Shown: positions 36,313-47,284 of the stretch, piece after piece
How the letters are laid out: each line of letters begins with the position of its first letter
Position numbering within the stretch: position 1 is the first letter of the stretch
Assembly (NCBI GenBank): GCA_016125385.1
Contig: WGLV01000055.1
Location: 36,695 to 100,694, forward strand
Source: a bacterium
Lineage (GTDB): Bacteria > Hinthialibacterota > Hinthialibacteria > Hinthialibacterales > Hinthialibacteraceae
Length of the DNA stretch: 64,000 nt
Reading direction: 5' to 3'
Program-made: the position numbers and the translations under genes
The notes under the pieces: generated by a model
Seen by the model: the letters and a program-made list of their open reading frames with translations, nothing else
Told to the model about the DNA's origin: nothing
The model's database searches: none

Positions 36313-37052
36313 ACGAAGAAGCCATTCACCACGCGCGTGAAGTGTTGAATTCCGCGGGAAGCGTGTTCGTGCTGACCGGTGCTGGCGTTTCGGCGGAAAG
36401 CGGGGTATCGACGTTTCGCGGCCAGGGCGGTTTGTGGAACAAGATCGATCCGATGACGGTCGCCACCCCGGAAGCGTTTGCACGAGATCCCGAGTATGTC
36501 TGGCGCTGGTATGACGCCCGCCGCGCCGAATTGCAGCATTGCCGCCCCAATCCGGGGCATTTCGCGCTCGCGCAACTGGAACGCAATATCAGTGACTATT
36601 TTCTGCTAACTCAAAACGTCGACGACCTGCACGAACAGGCTGGTTCACGGAATCTCGCGCATATTCACGGGCGTATCTGGGAGGTTCGTTGCACGCGCGA
36701 AGATACCGCATGGGAAGACCGTCGCGCTCCGCTGCCCGAGATTCCTCCGCGATGTCCGCAATGCGGCGCCCTGCTTCGCCCCAACGTGGTATGGTTTGGC
36801 GAGATCATCAACCGTGAAGCGATCGATCGAACGGAGCGATTTCTCGCCGAACGCGAAGTCGATACGGTAATCATCGCCGGAACGCAGGCCCAGTTTCCCT
36901 ACATCATTCATTGGGCTCAATCGAGCCGGGGCGCGCGTGGAACCCTGATCGAGATCAATACGGAGGAGACGGCGTTTTCCCCCTACGCCGATCTGTCGCT
37001 ACGTGGAGCGTCTGGCGTCATCCTTCCTCAAATCGTTCGCGATTTTGCCTAA
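36309..37052 (+). CDS. cobB: Sir2-family NAD-dependent protein deacylase (CobB/SIRT5 type)
   Basis: A 247-residue sirtuin. The NAD site is GAGVSAESGVSTFRG, the catalytic region TQNVDDLHEQAGS with HIHG supplying the histidine, and the zinc region VRCTREDTAW and CPQCGALLRP. The first zinc pair has one Cys only, as in E. coli CobB. Tyr68 and Arg71 in WRWYDARRAEL match the Tyr/Arg pair of SIRT5 and CobB that binds negatively charged acyl groups, so desuccinylase or demalonylase activity is expected besides deacetylation. ATG 36309 overlaps the previous stop. It is the last gene of the pcm operon; an AT-rich gap with a possible promoter follows. Confidence 0.95.
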   Translation: MNEEAIHHAREVLNSAGSVFVLTGAGVSAESGVSTFRGQGGLWNKIDPMTVATPEAFARDPEYVWRWYDARRAELQHCRPNPGHFALAQLERNISDYFLLTQNVDDLHEQAGSRNLAHIHGRIWEVRCTREDTAWEDRRAPLPEIPPRCPQCGALLRPNVVWFGEIINREAIDRTERFLAEREVDTVIIAGTQAQFPYIIHWAQSSRGARGTLIEINTEETAFSPYADLSLRGASGVILPQIVRDFA

Positions 37053-37098
37053 TTAACGGCGCTTTTTCACGTTAACTCAATTTTCACGCTCAATCGGC

Positions 37099-37104
37099 TA
37101 TACT
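37099..37104 (+). promoter_or_regulatory. -10-like element upstream of the GNAT-nitrilase gene
   Basis: CTATACT at 37098-37104 lies in the 286-base gap before the GNAT-nitrilase gene; the matching -35 region is poor. The same heptamer stands upstream of three other genes in the window. Nothing else was recognised in this gap. Confidence 0.35.
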
Positions 37105-37338
37105 GTTATCGTCGTCAGGAAAACGATCGGATTGATCGAAGCGGAAATCGGTTTTCCCTATGATTTTCGCGGGCTTATTCATAGTTCAATTTGAACGTTT
37201 TCCGATAGTATCCATTGAACTCACCGCACGGCAAGGATCGCCTCGACAATGTCGCACTGCGGTCCGGTTAACCACATCATCGCTTAAACACAAACACACT
37301 CATGGAATTCAATAAAAACGGATTGAGGATTTTTTGAT

Positions 37339-38940
<1,602 letters not shown>

Positions 38941-38976
38941 ATGGAATGGCGTGCTGGTTCCATGAACGGGAAAGGC

Positions 38977-38982
38977 TATACT
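38977..38982 (+). promoter_or_regulatory. -10-like element upstream of the phosphodiesterase-like gene
   Basis: CTATACT at 38976-38982, 58 bases before ATG 39041, is identical to the heptamer upstream of the GNAT-nitrilase gene. No good -35 hexamer is seen. Confidence 0.35.
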
Positions 38983-39040
38983 TTGCCGCTACCGAATCCA
39001 TAGAACACAAGCGGTCTCCAGTAATTATCCAATCAAACGC

Positions 39041-41449
39041 ATGGCGAACCAAAGCAACGAATTAATAACGCCGTCTCCAAAATCTCGCGCCCGCTGGACG
39101 CGGCGTGCCTTTCTTCTCTTTCTCGGCGCGGCTGTCGCTTACCTGATCATGCGGCCCAAACGGCCTCCGATGATGCAATCGAAAAAGCGATTCATCATTC
39201 TTGGTTTCGATGGCGCCGAGCCCAAACTGATCGAGAAATACTGGGATGAATTACCCAACCTGCAAGCGCTGGCGAAACAGGGGACCTGGTCTCGCCTGAA
39301 AAGCACCTCCCCGCCCGAATCGCCGGTCGCCTGGTCATCTTTCGCCATCGGCGCCAATCCGGGCAAGCATGGCGTGTATGATTTTCTGCGGCGCCCATCG
39401 GGATCGTACATCCCCACCGAAGAATCGTTCGTCGGGCGTCAGTTGCCGCGATTTATTTTCGACAGCATCCCGATCCGGATGCCTAAGGCGATTAACCAGC
39501 GCGGGGGCGTGGCTTTCTGGGACGTATTGAGCGATCACGGACTGCCCACCACGTTGCTGGAAGTGCCCTGCACGTTTCCACCGCCCCGATTGAACTATGG
39601 ACACACGCTTTCCGGATTGGGCGTCCCCGACGCGCGCGGCATGCAGGCGACATTTCATCACTTTATTCATGAGCCGGATGACGACGCCGCATCGTTGCAG
39701 GAAACCACGTTCGGAGGCAAAGTCGAGCGGCTGAAAAAAGTGAGCGATACGTTCGTGGGCGAAATCTGGGGGCCATACGATCCCATTATTACCCAGCATA
39801 AAAACGACAAAGAGAAGGAGCTACTACTCGCCGGGCTGGAGTGGACGGAATGGAACGCTCACCTGATCTCCATGCAGGGCGGCGGCGACGCCCAACCCTC
39901 CAGCATGGAGGCCACGCGCGAGTTTTTCGGCAAGCATGTCATCCAGCCATTCTCGTTGTTTACTTACCTTCGTGACGACGATTTGCGCCCACGCATCGAC
40001 GCGCTGAGAGGCTTTTTTGAAGCGGGGCGCCCGTTCGTCAAGCAATCCGGCGCGACCGCGCCGGAAGCGCGTCAGGCCATTGACGATGCGCTCAAGAAAT
40101 GGCGGTCTCTCGACAGCGAAATCGACGGACTCAGCAAACCGATCAAGGTTCCGGTGCGAATTAAAGCCACCGGCGGCGGTGCGGAAATCAGCGCGGGCGG
40201 GCAGACGCAAACCGTTGCGCTGAACGAGTGGAGCGACTGGTTTTCTATTACTTTCGAAATTACATCGTTGATCGCCGTACACGCCATTTGCCGATTCATC
40301 CCTCTCGAACTGGGCGAGCGCATCAGCGTGTTCATGACTTCGCCCGACATCGATCCACGCAAGCCCCCCGTTCCCATCTCTCATCCCGGCGGCTTTTCGA
40401 AGCAACTGGTCGACTGGACGGGCGCGTTGTTCAAGACGCGCGGATGGGCGGCGGAAACCCACGGACTCAAGGACGGGCATCTCTCCGAAGAAGGATTCGT
40501 CAGCGACCTGCTCGATCTGATGGCCATGCGCGAGAAAAAGACCTTCGAAACCTTCCGGCGAACTCGGAACAACGTGTTTGTTTCCGTCTTCTCCGAAACC
40601 GACCGGGTCAGCCATATGTATATGCGATACGAAGATGAGGGACATCCGCTGTACAACGCCGAGGAAGCGGCGAAATACGGCGGAGCGGTGAAAACCATCT
40701 GGAAACGCATGGACGCCATCGTGGGCCGCATGATGAAAGAGATTGAGGAGGACCCCGATGCGGTGCTGATCGTCATGTCGGATCATGGCTTTCAAAGCTG
40801 GCGCTATCAGGTCAACCTCAACACCTGGCTTTGGAAAAACGGGTATATCACATTAAAGGGCGAGTCGCCTCTGGATGGCGACATGAAGCTGGAAGACCTG
40901 TTGAAGAAAGACGCGAACTCGTTTTTCCATGCGGTGGATTGGGCGAAAACCAAAGCCTACGCGCTGGGGCTCGGACAGGTGTACATCAACCTGAAGGGGC
41001 GCGAACCCATCGGTTCAGTCGATGCAGCCGATTACGACGCATTATGCCGCGAAATCTGTGACGGGCTGCTTGCTCTGCGCGATGAACGGCCCGGGCGTAA
41101 CGGCGTCAACGCGATCACCACCGCTCAGACACGCGGCGAAATCTGGTCAGGTGAATACGCCGATGACGAACACGACTGTCCCGACATTCAGGTCGGCTTT
41201 AATGAGCACTACCGAGTTTCGTGGCAAACCTGCCTGGGTGGTTTTTCGGCGGAAATCATCGAGGACAACCTTGAAAAATGGAGCGGCGACCATTGCAGTT
41301 TCGCCTCCGAGCATGTTCCCGGAGTGTTTTTCTGTAACCGGCAGATCACGATTGACTCGCCCGCCATCTTCGATATGGCGCCAACGGTATTGAAATATTT
41401 CAACTTGCCGGTTCCATCCGCGATGGAGGGCCGAAATCTTTTCTCGTAA
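39041..41449 (+). CDS. membrane-anchored alkaline-phosphatase-superfamily phosphodiesterase
   Basis: An 802-residue protein. One N-terminal helix (about 22-42, RAFLLFLGAAVAYLIM) anchors it, with the rest outside the cytoplasm. The catalytic domain is of the type I phosphodiesterase/nucleotide pyrophosphatase group: ILGFDGAEPKLI supplies the first metal aspartate, ESPVAWSSFAIGANPGKHGV holds the nucleophile region, and VLIVMSDHGFQSW a further metal site. Environmental bacteria carry many such long members, whose substrates are mostly unknown; glycan-linked phosphodiesters or phosphonates are plausible. An insert around residues 280-450 is not assigned. It ends in FDMAPTVLKYFNLPVP, the usual family ending. 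It stands alone between the GNAT-nitrilase gene and purA. Confidence 0.88.
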   Translation: MANQSNELITPSPKSRARWTRRAFLLFLGAAVAYLIMRPKRPPMMQSKKRFIILGFDGAEPKLIEKYWDELPNLQALAKQGTWSRLKSTSPPESPVAWSSFAIGANPGKHGVYDFLRRPSGSYIPTEESFVGRQLPRFIFDSIPIRMPKAINQRGGVAFWDVLSDHGLPTTLLEVPCTFPPPRLNYGHTLSGLGVPDARGMQATFHHFIHEPDDDAASLQETTFGGKVERLKKVSDTFVGEIWGPYDPIITQHKNDKEKELLLAGLEWTEWNAHLISMQGGGDAQPSSMEATREFFGKHVIQPFSLFTYLRDDDLRPRIDALRGFFEAGRPFVKQSGATAPEARQAIDDALKKWRSLDSEIDGLSKPIKVPVRIKATGGGAEISAGGQTQTVALNEWSDWFSITFEITSLIAVHAICRFIPLELGERISVFMTSPDIDPRKPPVPISHPGGFSKQLVDWTGALFKTRGWAAETHGLKDGHLSEEGFVSDLLDLMAMREKKTFETFRRTRNNVFVSVFSETDRVSHMYMRYEDEGHPLYNAEEAAKYGGAVKTIWKRMDAIVGRMMKEIEEDPDAVLIVMSDHGFQSWRYQVNLNTWLWKNGYITLKGESPLDGDMKLEDLLKKDANSFFHAVDWAKTKAYALGLGQVYINLKGREPIGSVDAADYDALCREICDGLLALRDERPGRNGVNAITTAQTRGEIWSGEYADDEHDCPDIQVGFNEHYRVSWQTCLGGFSAEIIEDNLEKWSGDHCSFASEHVPGVFFCNRQITIDSPAIFDMAPTVLKYFNLPVPSAMEGRNLFS

Positions 41450-41468
41450 AAGACGAGTGAGCCGCTCA

Positions 41469-41497
41469 TTGAGACGAACCCTCTCCAAGGCTACAAT
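41469..41497 (+). promoter_or_regulatory. sigma-70-like promoter of purA
   Basis: TTGAGA (41469-41474) and TACAAT (41492-41497) with a 17-base spacer, just after the phosphodiesterase stop. Transcription would start near 41504, giving a leader of about 200 bases before purA. Confidence 0.6.
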
Positions 41498-41529
41498 ACT
41501 GTGTTTGTAACCATTATTTCTCATTGAAT

Positions 41530-41561
41530 CCATGCGCCACGAAGAGATTGATGGCGCATGG
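41530..41561 (+). promoter_or_regulatory. hairpin in the purA leader, possible attenuator or upstream terminator
   Basis: CCATGCGCCA (41530-41539) pairs with TGGCGCATGG (41552-41561), followed by GTTTTG. It begins about 26 bases after the predicted transcription start, so it lies inside the purA leader. It could attenuate purA, or end read-through from the upstream gene. The T-run is only four bases. Confidence 0.45.
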
Positions 41562-41685
41562 GTTTTGTCTGGGCGCCGTTAATTATTCGATCCGTTCGCA
41601 AACCGCTATCCGCTTCAGATTTTGATGACGGAGCGTAAACGTGCGCGGGAATAAGCGACGCACCGCCGAATGATCTCATTTTTGA

Positions 41686-43005
<1,320 letters not shown>

Positions 43006-43011
43006 GACCCG

Positions 43012-43044
43012 AGAGCCTTCGAAATTCGAAGGCTCTTTTTTTTA
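43012..43044 (+). terminator. intrinsic terminator of purA
   Basis: AGAGCCTTCGAA and TTCGAAGGCTCT (43012-43036) form a 12-bp stem followed by nine T, seven bases after the purA stop. Confidence 0.93.
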
Positions 43045-43074
43045 TTGGAATGTTACACCAAATGTAACTATACT
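43045..43074 (+). promoter_or_regulatory. promoter with operator-like palindrome upstream of the NHL gene
   Basis: TTGGAA (43045-43050) and TATACT (43069-43074) are 18 bases apart. Within the spacer GTTACA (43052-43057) and TGTAAC (43063-43068) form an inverted repeat ending at the -10 box, a layout typical of a repressor site. The downstream gene starts at 43236. Confidence 0.5.
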
Positions 43075-43235
43075 CTACAATAAACTTATGGCGTTTCCCG
43101 TCGACAATAGATGGTAAGCGATTTGCTTCTGATACCAATCGATACGATCTCATCGGTTTTTCACAAAAGCCGGGATGAGAGCGGCGTTTATCTGTGGAAC
43201 AATCAGGATCAAACTAACCGGTGCGAGGCAAGTAC

Positions 43236-46200
43236 GTGAAACGGTTTTTCTTTACCCCGATCATTCCAGCGATAGGAACCCTGCTGGTCAGTCTGTTATC
43301 GGCGGCGCCCGTCTCCGCTTCTCCGTTCGGCGTTTTCGAATCCGCGAGGCTGGCGGCTGCGGCGCAGATCAACCAGGCGACGATTGAAACGCTGGCGGGA
43401 ACCGGAGTCGCTGGATATAACGGTGACGAGATTGAGGCAAGTTTTGCCCGGTTGAATTTTCCCCAGGATGTCGCGGTTCAACCGAACGGCGGAATTCTGA
43501 TCGCCGATATCAACAACCATCGCGTCCGGCGAATCGATCCGAATACACGTCGCATCACGACCTTCGCGGGGACGGGAGAAAACGCTTCGACCGGCAATCT
43601 GTTGTACGCCACTGAGGCCGCTGTCGCCTCTCCACGCGGTCTGGCGGTGGATTCATTTGGAAACGTGTACATCGCCACCCTCCACCAGATTCGCGCGGTA
43701 CGGCCCGATGGCATCATCGATCTGTACGCGGGATCGGTGGAAGGCGATAACGCAGACGGCGTTCCGGCGAGGGAAGCAAAATTCCGTACATTGGGGGGCA
43801 TGGCGGTCGACATCGACGGCGGCGTAATCGTCGCCGATATTCTCAATCATAAAATCCGTAAAATCCGCCCCGACGGCATCGTGGTTACGCTGGCGGGCAC
43901 AGGACTGCAAGGCAGCAGCGGTGACGGCGGCCCCGCCACATTAGCCACGCTGAATACTCCGGTCGACGTGGCGGTTCACCCGTCCGGCGACATCTACATC
44001 GCCGAGAGACTGGGTAACAGCATTCGAGTCATCCGCGATGGAATCATCTACACCGCCTATTCGAAAAATCTCGATTCCACGTTTTCAGGCCCGCGCGCGC
44101 TGACGATTTTTAACGGCGCTTATCTGTATTTTTCTTCAGACGATCAACGCCTCAGGCGGCGTAATCTCTATAACGGCTTTGCTGAAAATGTGGCGGGAAC
44201 CGGGCAGGCAGGCAACTCGGGCGATGGAGGCCCCGCGATCTCGGCGCAATTAAGCGGGCCGGTAGGCATCGCCGCCGACGCAAACGGACGCATCCTCATC
44301 GCGGATTCGTCGAACAATGCTCTGCGTCGCGTGGACATCCCCCGCGAAGACATCCCCGCAACGCCGACGCCGGGGCCGACGGCGATCCCCACGACAACGC
44401 CCACGCCAACACCGACGATCTTCCCTACCCGAACGCCTCGGCCTCGTACGCCGACGCCAACCCAGACGCGGATACCAACGTTCACGCCGACCGCGACGCC
44501 GACCCCCTATCCGGAAGGACAACTGGCTCCTGACATTCCCGGCGGCATCTCACCGCAACCGAATTACGTCTTTTTCACCAATGAAACCAGCGTCAACGTT
44601 CCGTTTGCGCCTTCCACCGGCAAGTCGAAGATCATGCTGTCGTCGAGCCCGGATGGAACGGGCGGAATCCTGACGCGCGACACCATCGGCCTCACGGTCA
44701 CGCAATCGTCCGGCGTTGTAAAAAGTACAACGATCACGTTTTCGGATATCTCGACGCCGAAAGTCGCGCAAGATATCTCATCGCTGTTTGGCGAAGGACG
44801 GCACAAGGTTTCCGTCCGCCTGATCGATTCGAAGGGCGCCGGATATTCAAGTTTCGCTCTGTATGTCGTGGTGTTCACGTCGCCGGTGTTGTCCGACATT
44901 CCCGATATCCGGGTACTGACTGGCGAAAACGTGGACAAGGTGATCGATCTTGATGCGTTCATTTACGATCAGGACACGCCGGTTGAAGACATCATCTGGT
45001 CGGTGACTTCAACCGATCCGGAAAATCCGAAACTGTTGCGAGGGGCGGATAACACTATCAGCGTGGAGTCCTCATCGAGGCCCCGTGAGAAAAGTTATCT
45101 CGTATCCGCATCGGACGGTATCTTTACCGTTTCGGAAACAGTCAAAGTAAAAGCGTCGAGTTTCCGAGTAACCGATTTCATTCTGCCCGACGCGCCCATC
45201 CTGCAGGATTTCGCTTACACATCCGCGTATTCGCTGCATTATTTCACTGAGCCGCCGGGCGTGAACATCGCAGACGTCCCGTTCCAGGCGACGTTTACGG
45301 CGGGTCAGGGTCTGAAAGCCGCGCACGCCGCGCATGGCGAGTTGTTCCTGATTCCCGATTTTCCGGGCGAGAAGATCAACAAACCGATGACGGTATCGTT
45401 CGTGGGCAAACGAGTCAGCAACCCCGACGATTATGACGGTGCGATCCTGCACACATCATCCATCATTCCGCCAAAGGGCCGCGTGGGTATTCGCCATTAC
45501 AATTTCAACGCGGACAATCTGTCTCAAACCGGATGGATCAATACATCGCCCGCCGCGAACGCCGGCGACGCGTTTATCGGTCCGATTCCATCGGAACCGC
45601 TGCCCGACATTACGGATGGCTGGGGGCTTAACGTCCTGATCGATCCGGGCGAAACGGTCACGCTGATTTCAGAACCGATACCCCTGCCTGAAGGCCCCGC
45701 GACAATCTCCACCTGGTTCGCGGTGGAAAAACTGGGACCCAACAAAGACGACAAACCCACCGTTATGCTGGCGCTGGCGGAAAACAGTTCAAACCTTTCG
45801 CTGACGTCAGTCACCCGGGGCGAGATCATTGGCGACAGCGTCTATCAATACCTGCACACATCATACGACGTGCTGGGCCCGGGCGTACGAGCGTTGTTGC
45901 AGATAACCGGAACGCAACAAAGCGGCCGTGCCGAAGTCTACATTGATAACCTTCGAGTTTATCCCATGGAGAGGGACGTTGACTACGCTCTCGGCGACAC
46001 GCGCGTTCCAGTACACTTCGATGGCTCATTTGAGTCGGTATTACGTGGATTGGGTATTCTGGTGCATACCAACGACACGGTCACTTTCGGCGGCTCCGCC
46101 TACCTGACGAAAAAAACCAACCGTACGATTCATCCAGGTGGTCTCAATCAGTCTCTGGTGTTATCGCTTGACGAACCGACTGCCGCCCTGCAGGTTGAGA

Positions 46201-46577
46201 TCGGCCCTAATCCCATCGATCCCTCGTTTTATCCGCGCGCGCTGACCACGAGCGTACACGTGCAAAAAATGGTTGACGGCGGAGGATTCTTTGCGCTGGG
46301 GCTGCAAAATTACGACCAGCTCGCGGTAACGTTTATCTCCAACGACCGTATTCCCTCAACGGGCTGGCGCGAAGTTTCGGCGACAGGAGTATTCAGCCGT
46401 CCAGGTCCGGTCGAGCCAACCATCATCCTGCAGAATCAGAACGTGGAAGGAGCCATACCCGGCGTCATTCTGGATGGCGCCATACTGGCCGTGGATGACA
46501 TCGAACTGGAGGCGTTTCAGGATTCGAAATATTTATGGGACAGCAAGCAGTTGCCGAAAAACGTGACGGGGCAGTAA
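43236..46577 (+). CDS. giant exported NHL-repeat beta-propeller protein
   Basis: A 1113-residue exported protein. GTG 43236 lies seven bases after GAGG and begins a signal peptide (VKRFFFTPIIPAIGTLLVSL); the frame also allows GTG 43221. Residues 30-370 are an NHL six-bladed propeller with repeats such as GGILIADINNHRVRRID, GVIVADILNHKIRKIRPDG and GRILIADSSNNALRRVD, joined by LAGTGLQGSSGDGGPA turns. A Thr-Pro-rich linker (about 371-427) leads to about 690 residues of beta-rich, Ig-like modules, including a galactose-binding-like stretch (about 735-920). No membrane or sortase anchor is visible. NHL propellers are binding platforms; the ligand is unknown. Confidence 0.85.
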   Translation: MKRFFFTPIIPAIGTLLVSLLSAAPVSASPFGVFESARLAAAAQINQATIETLAGTGVAGYNGDEIEASFARLNFPQDVAVQPNGGILIADINNHRVRRIDPNTRRITTFAGTGENASTGNLLYATEAAVASPRGLAVDSFGNVYIATLHQIRAVRPDGIIDLYAGSVEGDNADGVPAREAKFRTLGGMAVDIDGGVIVADILNHKIRKIRPDGIVVTLAGTGLQGSSGDGGPATLATLNTPVDVAVHPSGDIYIAERLGNSIRVIRDGIIYTAYSKNLDSTFSGPRALTIFNGAYLYFSSDDQRLRRRNLYNGFAENVAGTGQAGNSGDGGPAISAQLSGPVGIAADANGRILIADSSNNALRRVDIPREDIPATPTPGPTAIPTTTPTPTPTIFPTRTPRPRTPTPTQTRIPTFTPTATPTPYPEGQLAPDIPGGISPQPNYVFFTNETSVNVPFAPSTGKSKIMLSSSPDGTGGILTRDTIGLTVTQSSGVVKSTTITFSDISTPKVAQDISSLFGEGRHKVSVRLIDSKGAGYSSFALYVVVFTSPVLSDIPDIRVLTGENVDKVIDLDAFIYDQDTPVEDIIWSVTSTDPENPKLLRGADNTISVESSSRPREKSYLVSASDGIFTVSETVKVKASSFRVTDFILPDAPILQDFAYTSAYSLHYFTEPPGVNIADVPFQATFTAGQGLKAAHAAHGELFLIPDFPGEKINKPMTVSFVGKRVSNPDDYDGAILHTSSIIPPKGRVGIRHYNFNADNLSQTGWINTSPAANAGDAFIGPIPSEPLPDITDGWGLNVLIDPGETVTLISEPIPLPEGPATISTWFAVEKLGPNKDDKPTVMLALAENSSNLSLTSVTRGEIIGDSVYQYLHTSYDVLGPGVRALLQITGTQQSGRAEVYIDNLRVYPMERDVDYALGDTRVPVHFDGSFESVLRGLGILVHTNDTVTFGGSAYLTKKTNRTIHPGGLNQSLVLSLDEPTAALQVEIGPNPIDPSFYPRALTTSVHVQKMVDGGGFFALGLQNYDQLAVTFISNDRIPSTGWREVSATGVFSRPGPVEPTIILQNQNVEGAIPGVILDGAILAVDDIELEAFQDSKYLWDSKQLPKNVTGQ
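44352..44510 (+). repeat. Thr-Pro-rich coding repeat (linker)
   Basis: About 50 codons are almost all ACG/ACC/CCG/CCC, giving TP and TPT repeats between the NHL propeller and the C-terminal modules. The DNA is low-complexity and prone to misalignment; it is not a CRISPR or satellite. Confidence 0.85.
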
Positions 46578-46578
46578 C

Positions 46579-47022
46579 TCAATCTTCGGCGCCGGATTCG
46601 GTTTGGAGTTTTTTCACGAGAGTGAGGCAATTGCGGTCGTTCTTGCGGTCGTAGTGCATTTCATCCATAAATTTCTGCATGATAAAGCGGCCCAGCCCGC
46701 CGACTTTCCGTTTACAGATATCGGCGCTCAGATCGGGATGAGTAGGCTTGGTCTGGTCGAACGGTAATCCTTCATCCTCAATGACAATCACGAACTGGTC
46801 GCCTTTGAGACGCCAGCGAATCCAGATTTTCCCGTCCTTACGGCCTTTGTATCCATAACAGGCGATGTTGGTGCAGGCCTCGTCAACGGCGGTCTCGAGT
46901 TTCCAGAGATTTCCATCCGCCATCCCCATGTCTTTGGCGGCCTGACAGACCATTCCACAGATCGAGGGAAGTTCCTCGATAGAGGCGGTGAAAACGGCGT
47001 TATGTTCGCTCTTAATCGGCAT
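46579..47022 (-). CDS. RsbW-like anti-sigma factor (HATPase_c_2 kinase)
   Basis: A 147-residue ATP-binding protein of the serine-kinase anti-sigma type. The N box is LETAVDEACTNIACYGYKG, the G1 box VIVIEDEGLPFD and the G2 box GGLGRFIMQKFMDEM, and the C-terminal strand NCLTLVKKL follows. ATG 47022 (MPIKSEHNAVF) fits the family start; the open frame to 47118 relies on TTG and is unlikely. Such kinases hold sigma factors and phosphorylate anti-anti-sigma (STAS) partners in the cytoplasm. No sigma factor, STAS protein or PP2C phosphatase is nearby, so it is an orphan here. It converges with the NHL gene with one base between the stops. Confidence 0.9.
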   Translation of the reverse strand: MPIKSEHNAVFTASIEELPSICGMVCQAAKDMGMADGNLWKLETAVDEACTNIACYGYKGRKDGKIWIRWRLKGDQFVIVIEDEGLPFDQTKPTHPDLSADICKRKVGGLGRFIMQKFMDEMHYDRKNDRNCLTLVKKLQTESGAED

Positions 47023-47284
47023 ATTCAAAACAGACGGGATTCTCCCATTCAGATTCACCCCCCAATTCGCTCCTGACTGGAATTTTATCACAAGCGCCTC
47101 TAACTGCAAACCAAGCAACTACGATATTGCTGAAATGCTCGGAACATGTTGAGGGCATTACACATCGAAGCGAATTTCCGTATAGTGGCCGCAAGCGGGA
47201 GAACAGGTCAATCTTAACGGATTACTCGTTTCTCTAATTGCACCCGCTCTATGTAACTGATTATCACATTATTGAGGAGACGCC

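Noticed and set aside
39824-40795. A 323-codon open frame on the minus strand
   Set aside because: It is fully antisense to the phosphodiesterase-like gene, whose motifs and length are convincing; no ribosome site or recognisable domain.
44352-44510. Short-period repeat that could be taken for a CRISPR or satellite
   Set aside because: It encodes a Thr-Pro linker in frame within the NHL protein; there are no spacers.
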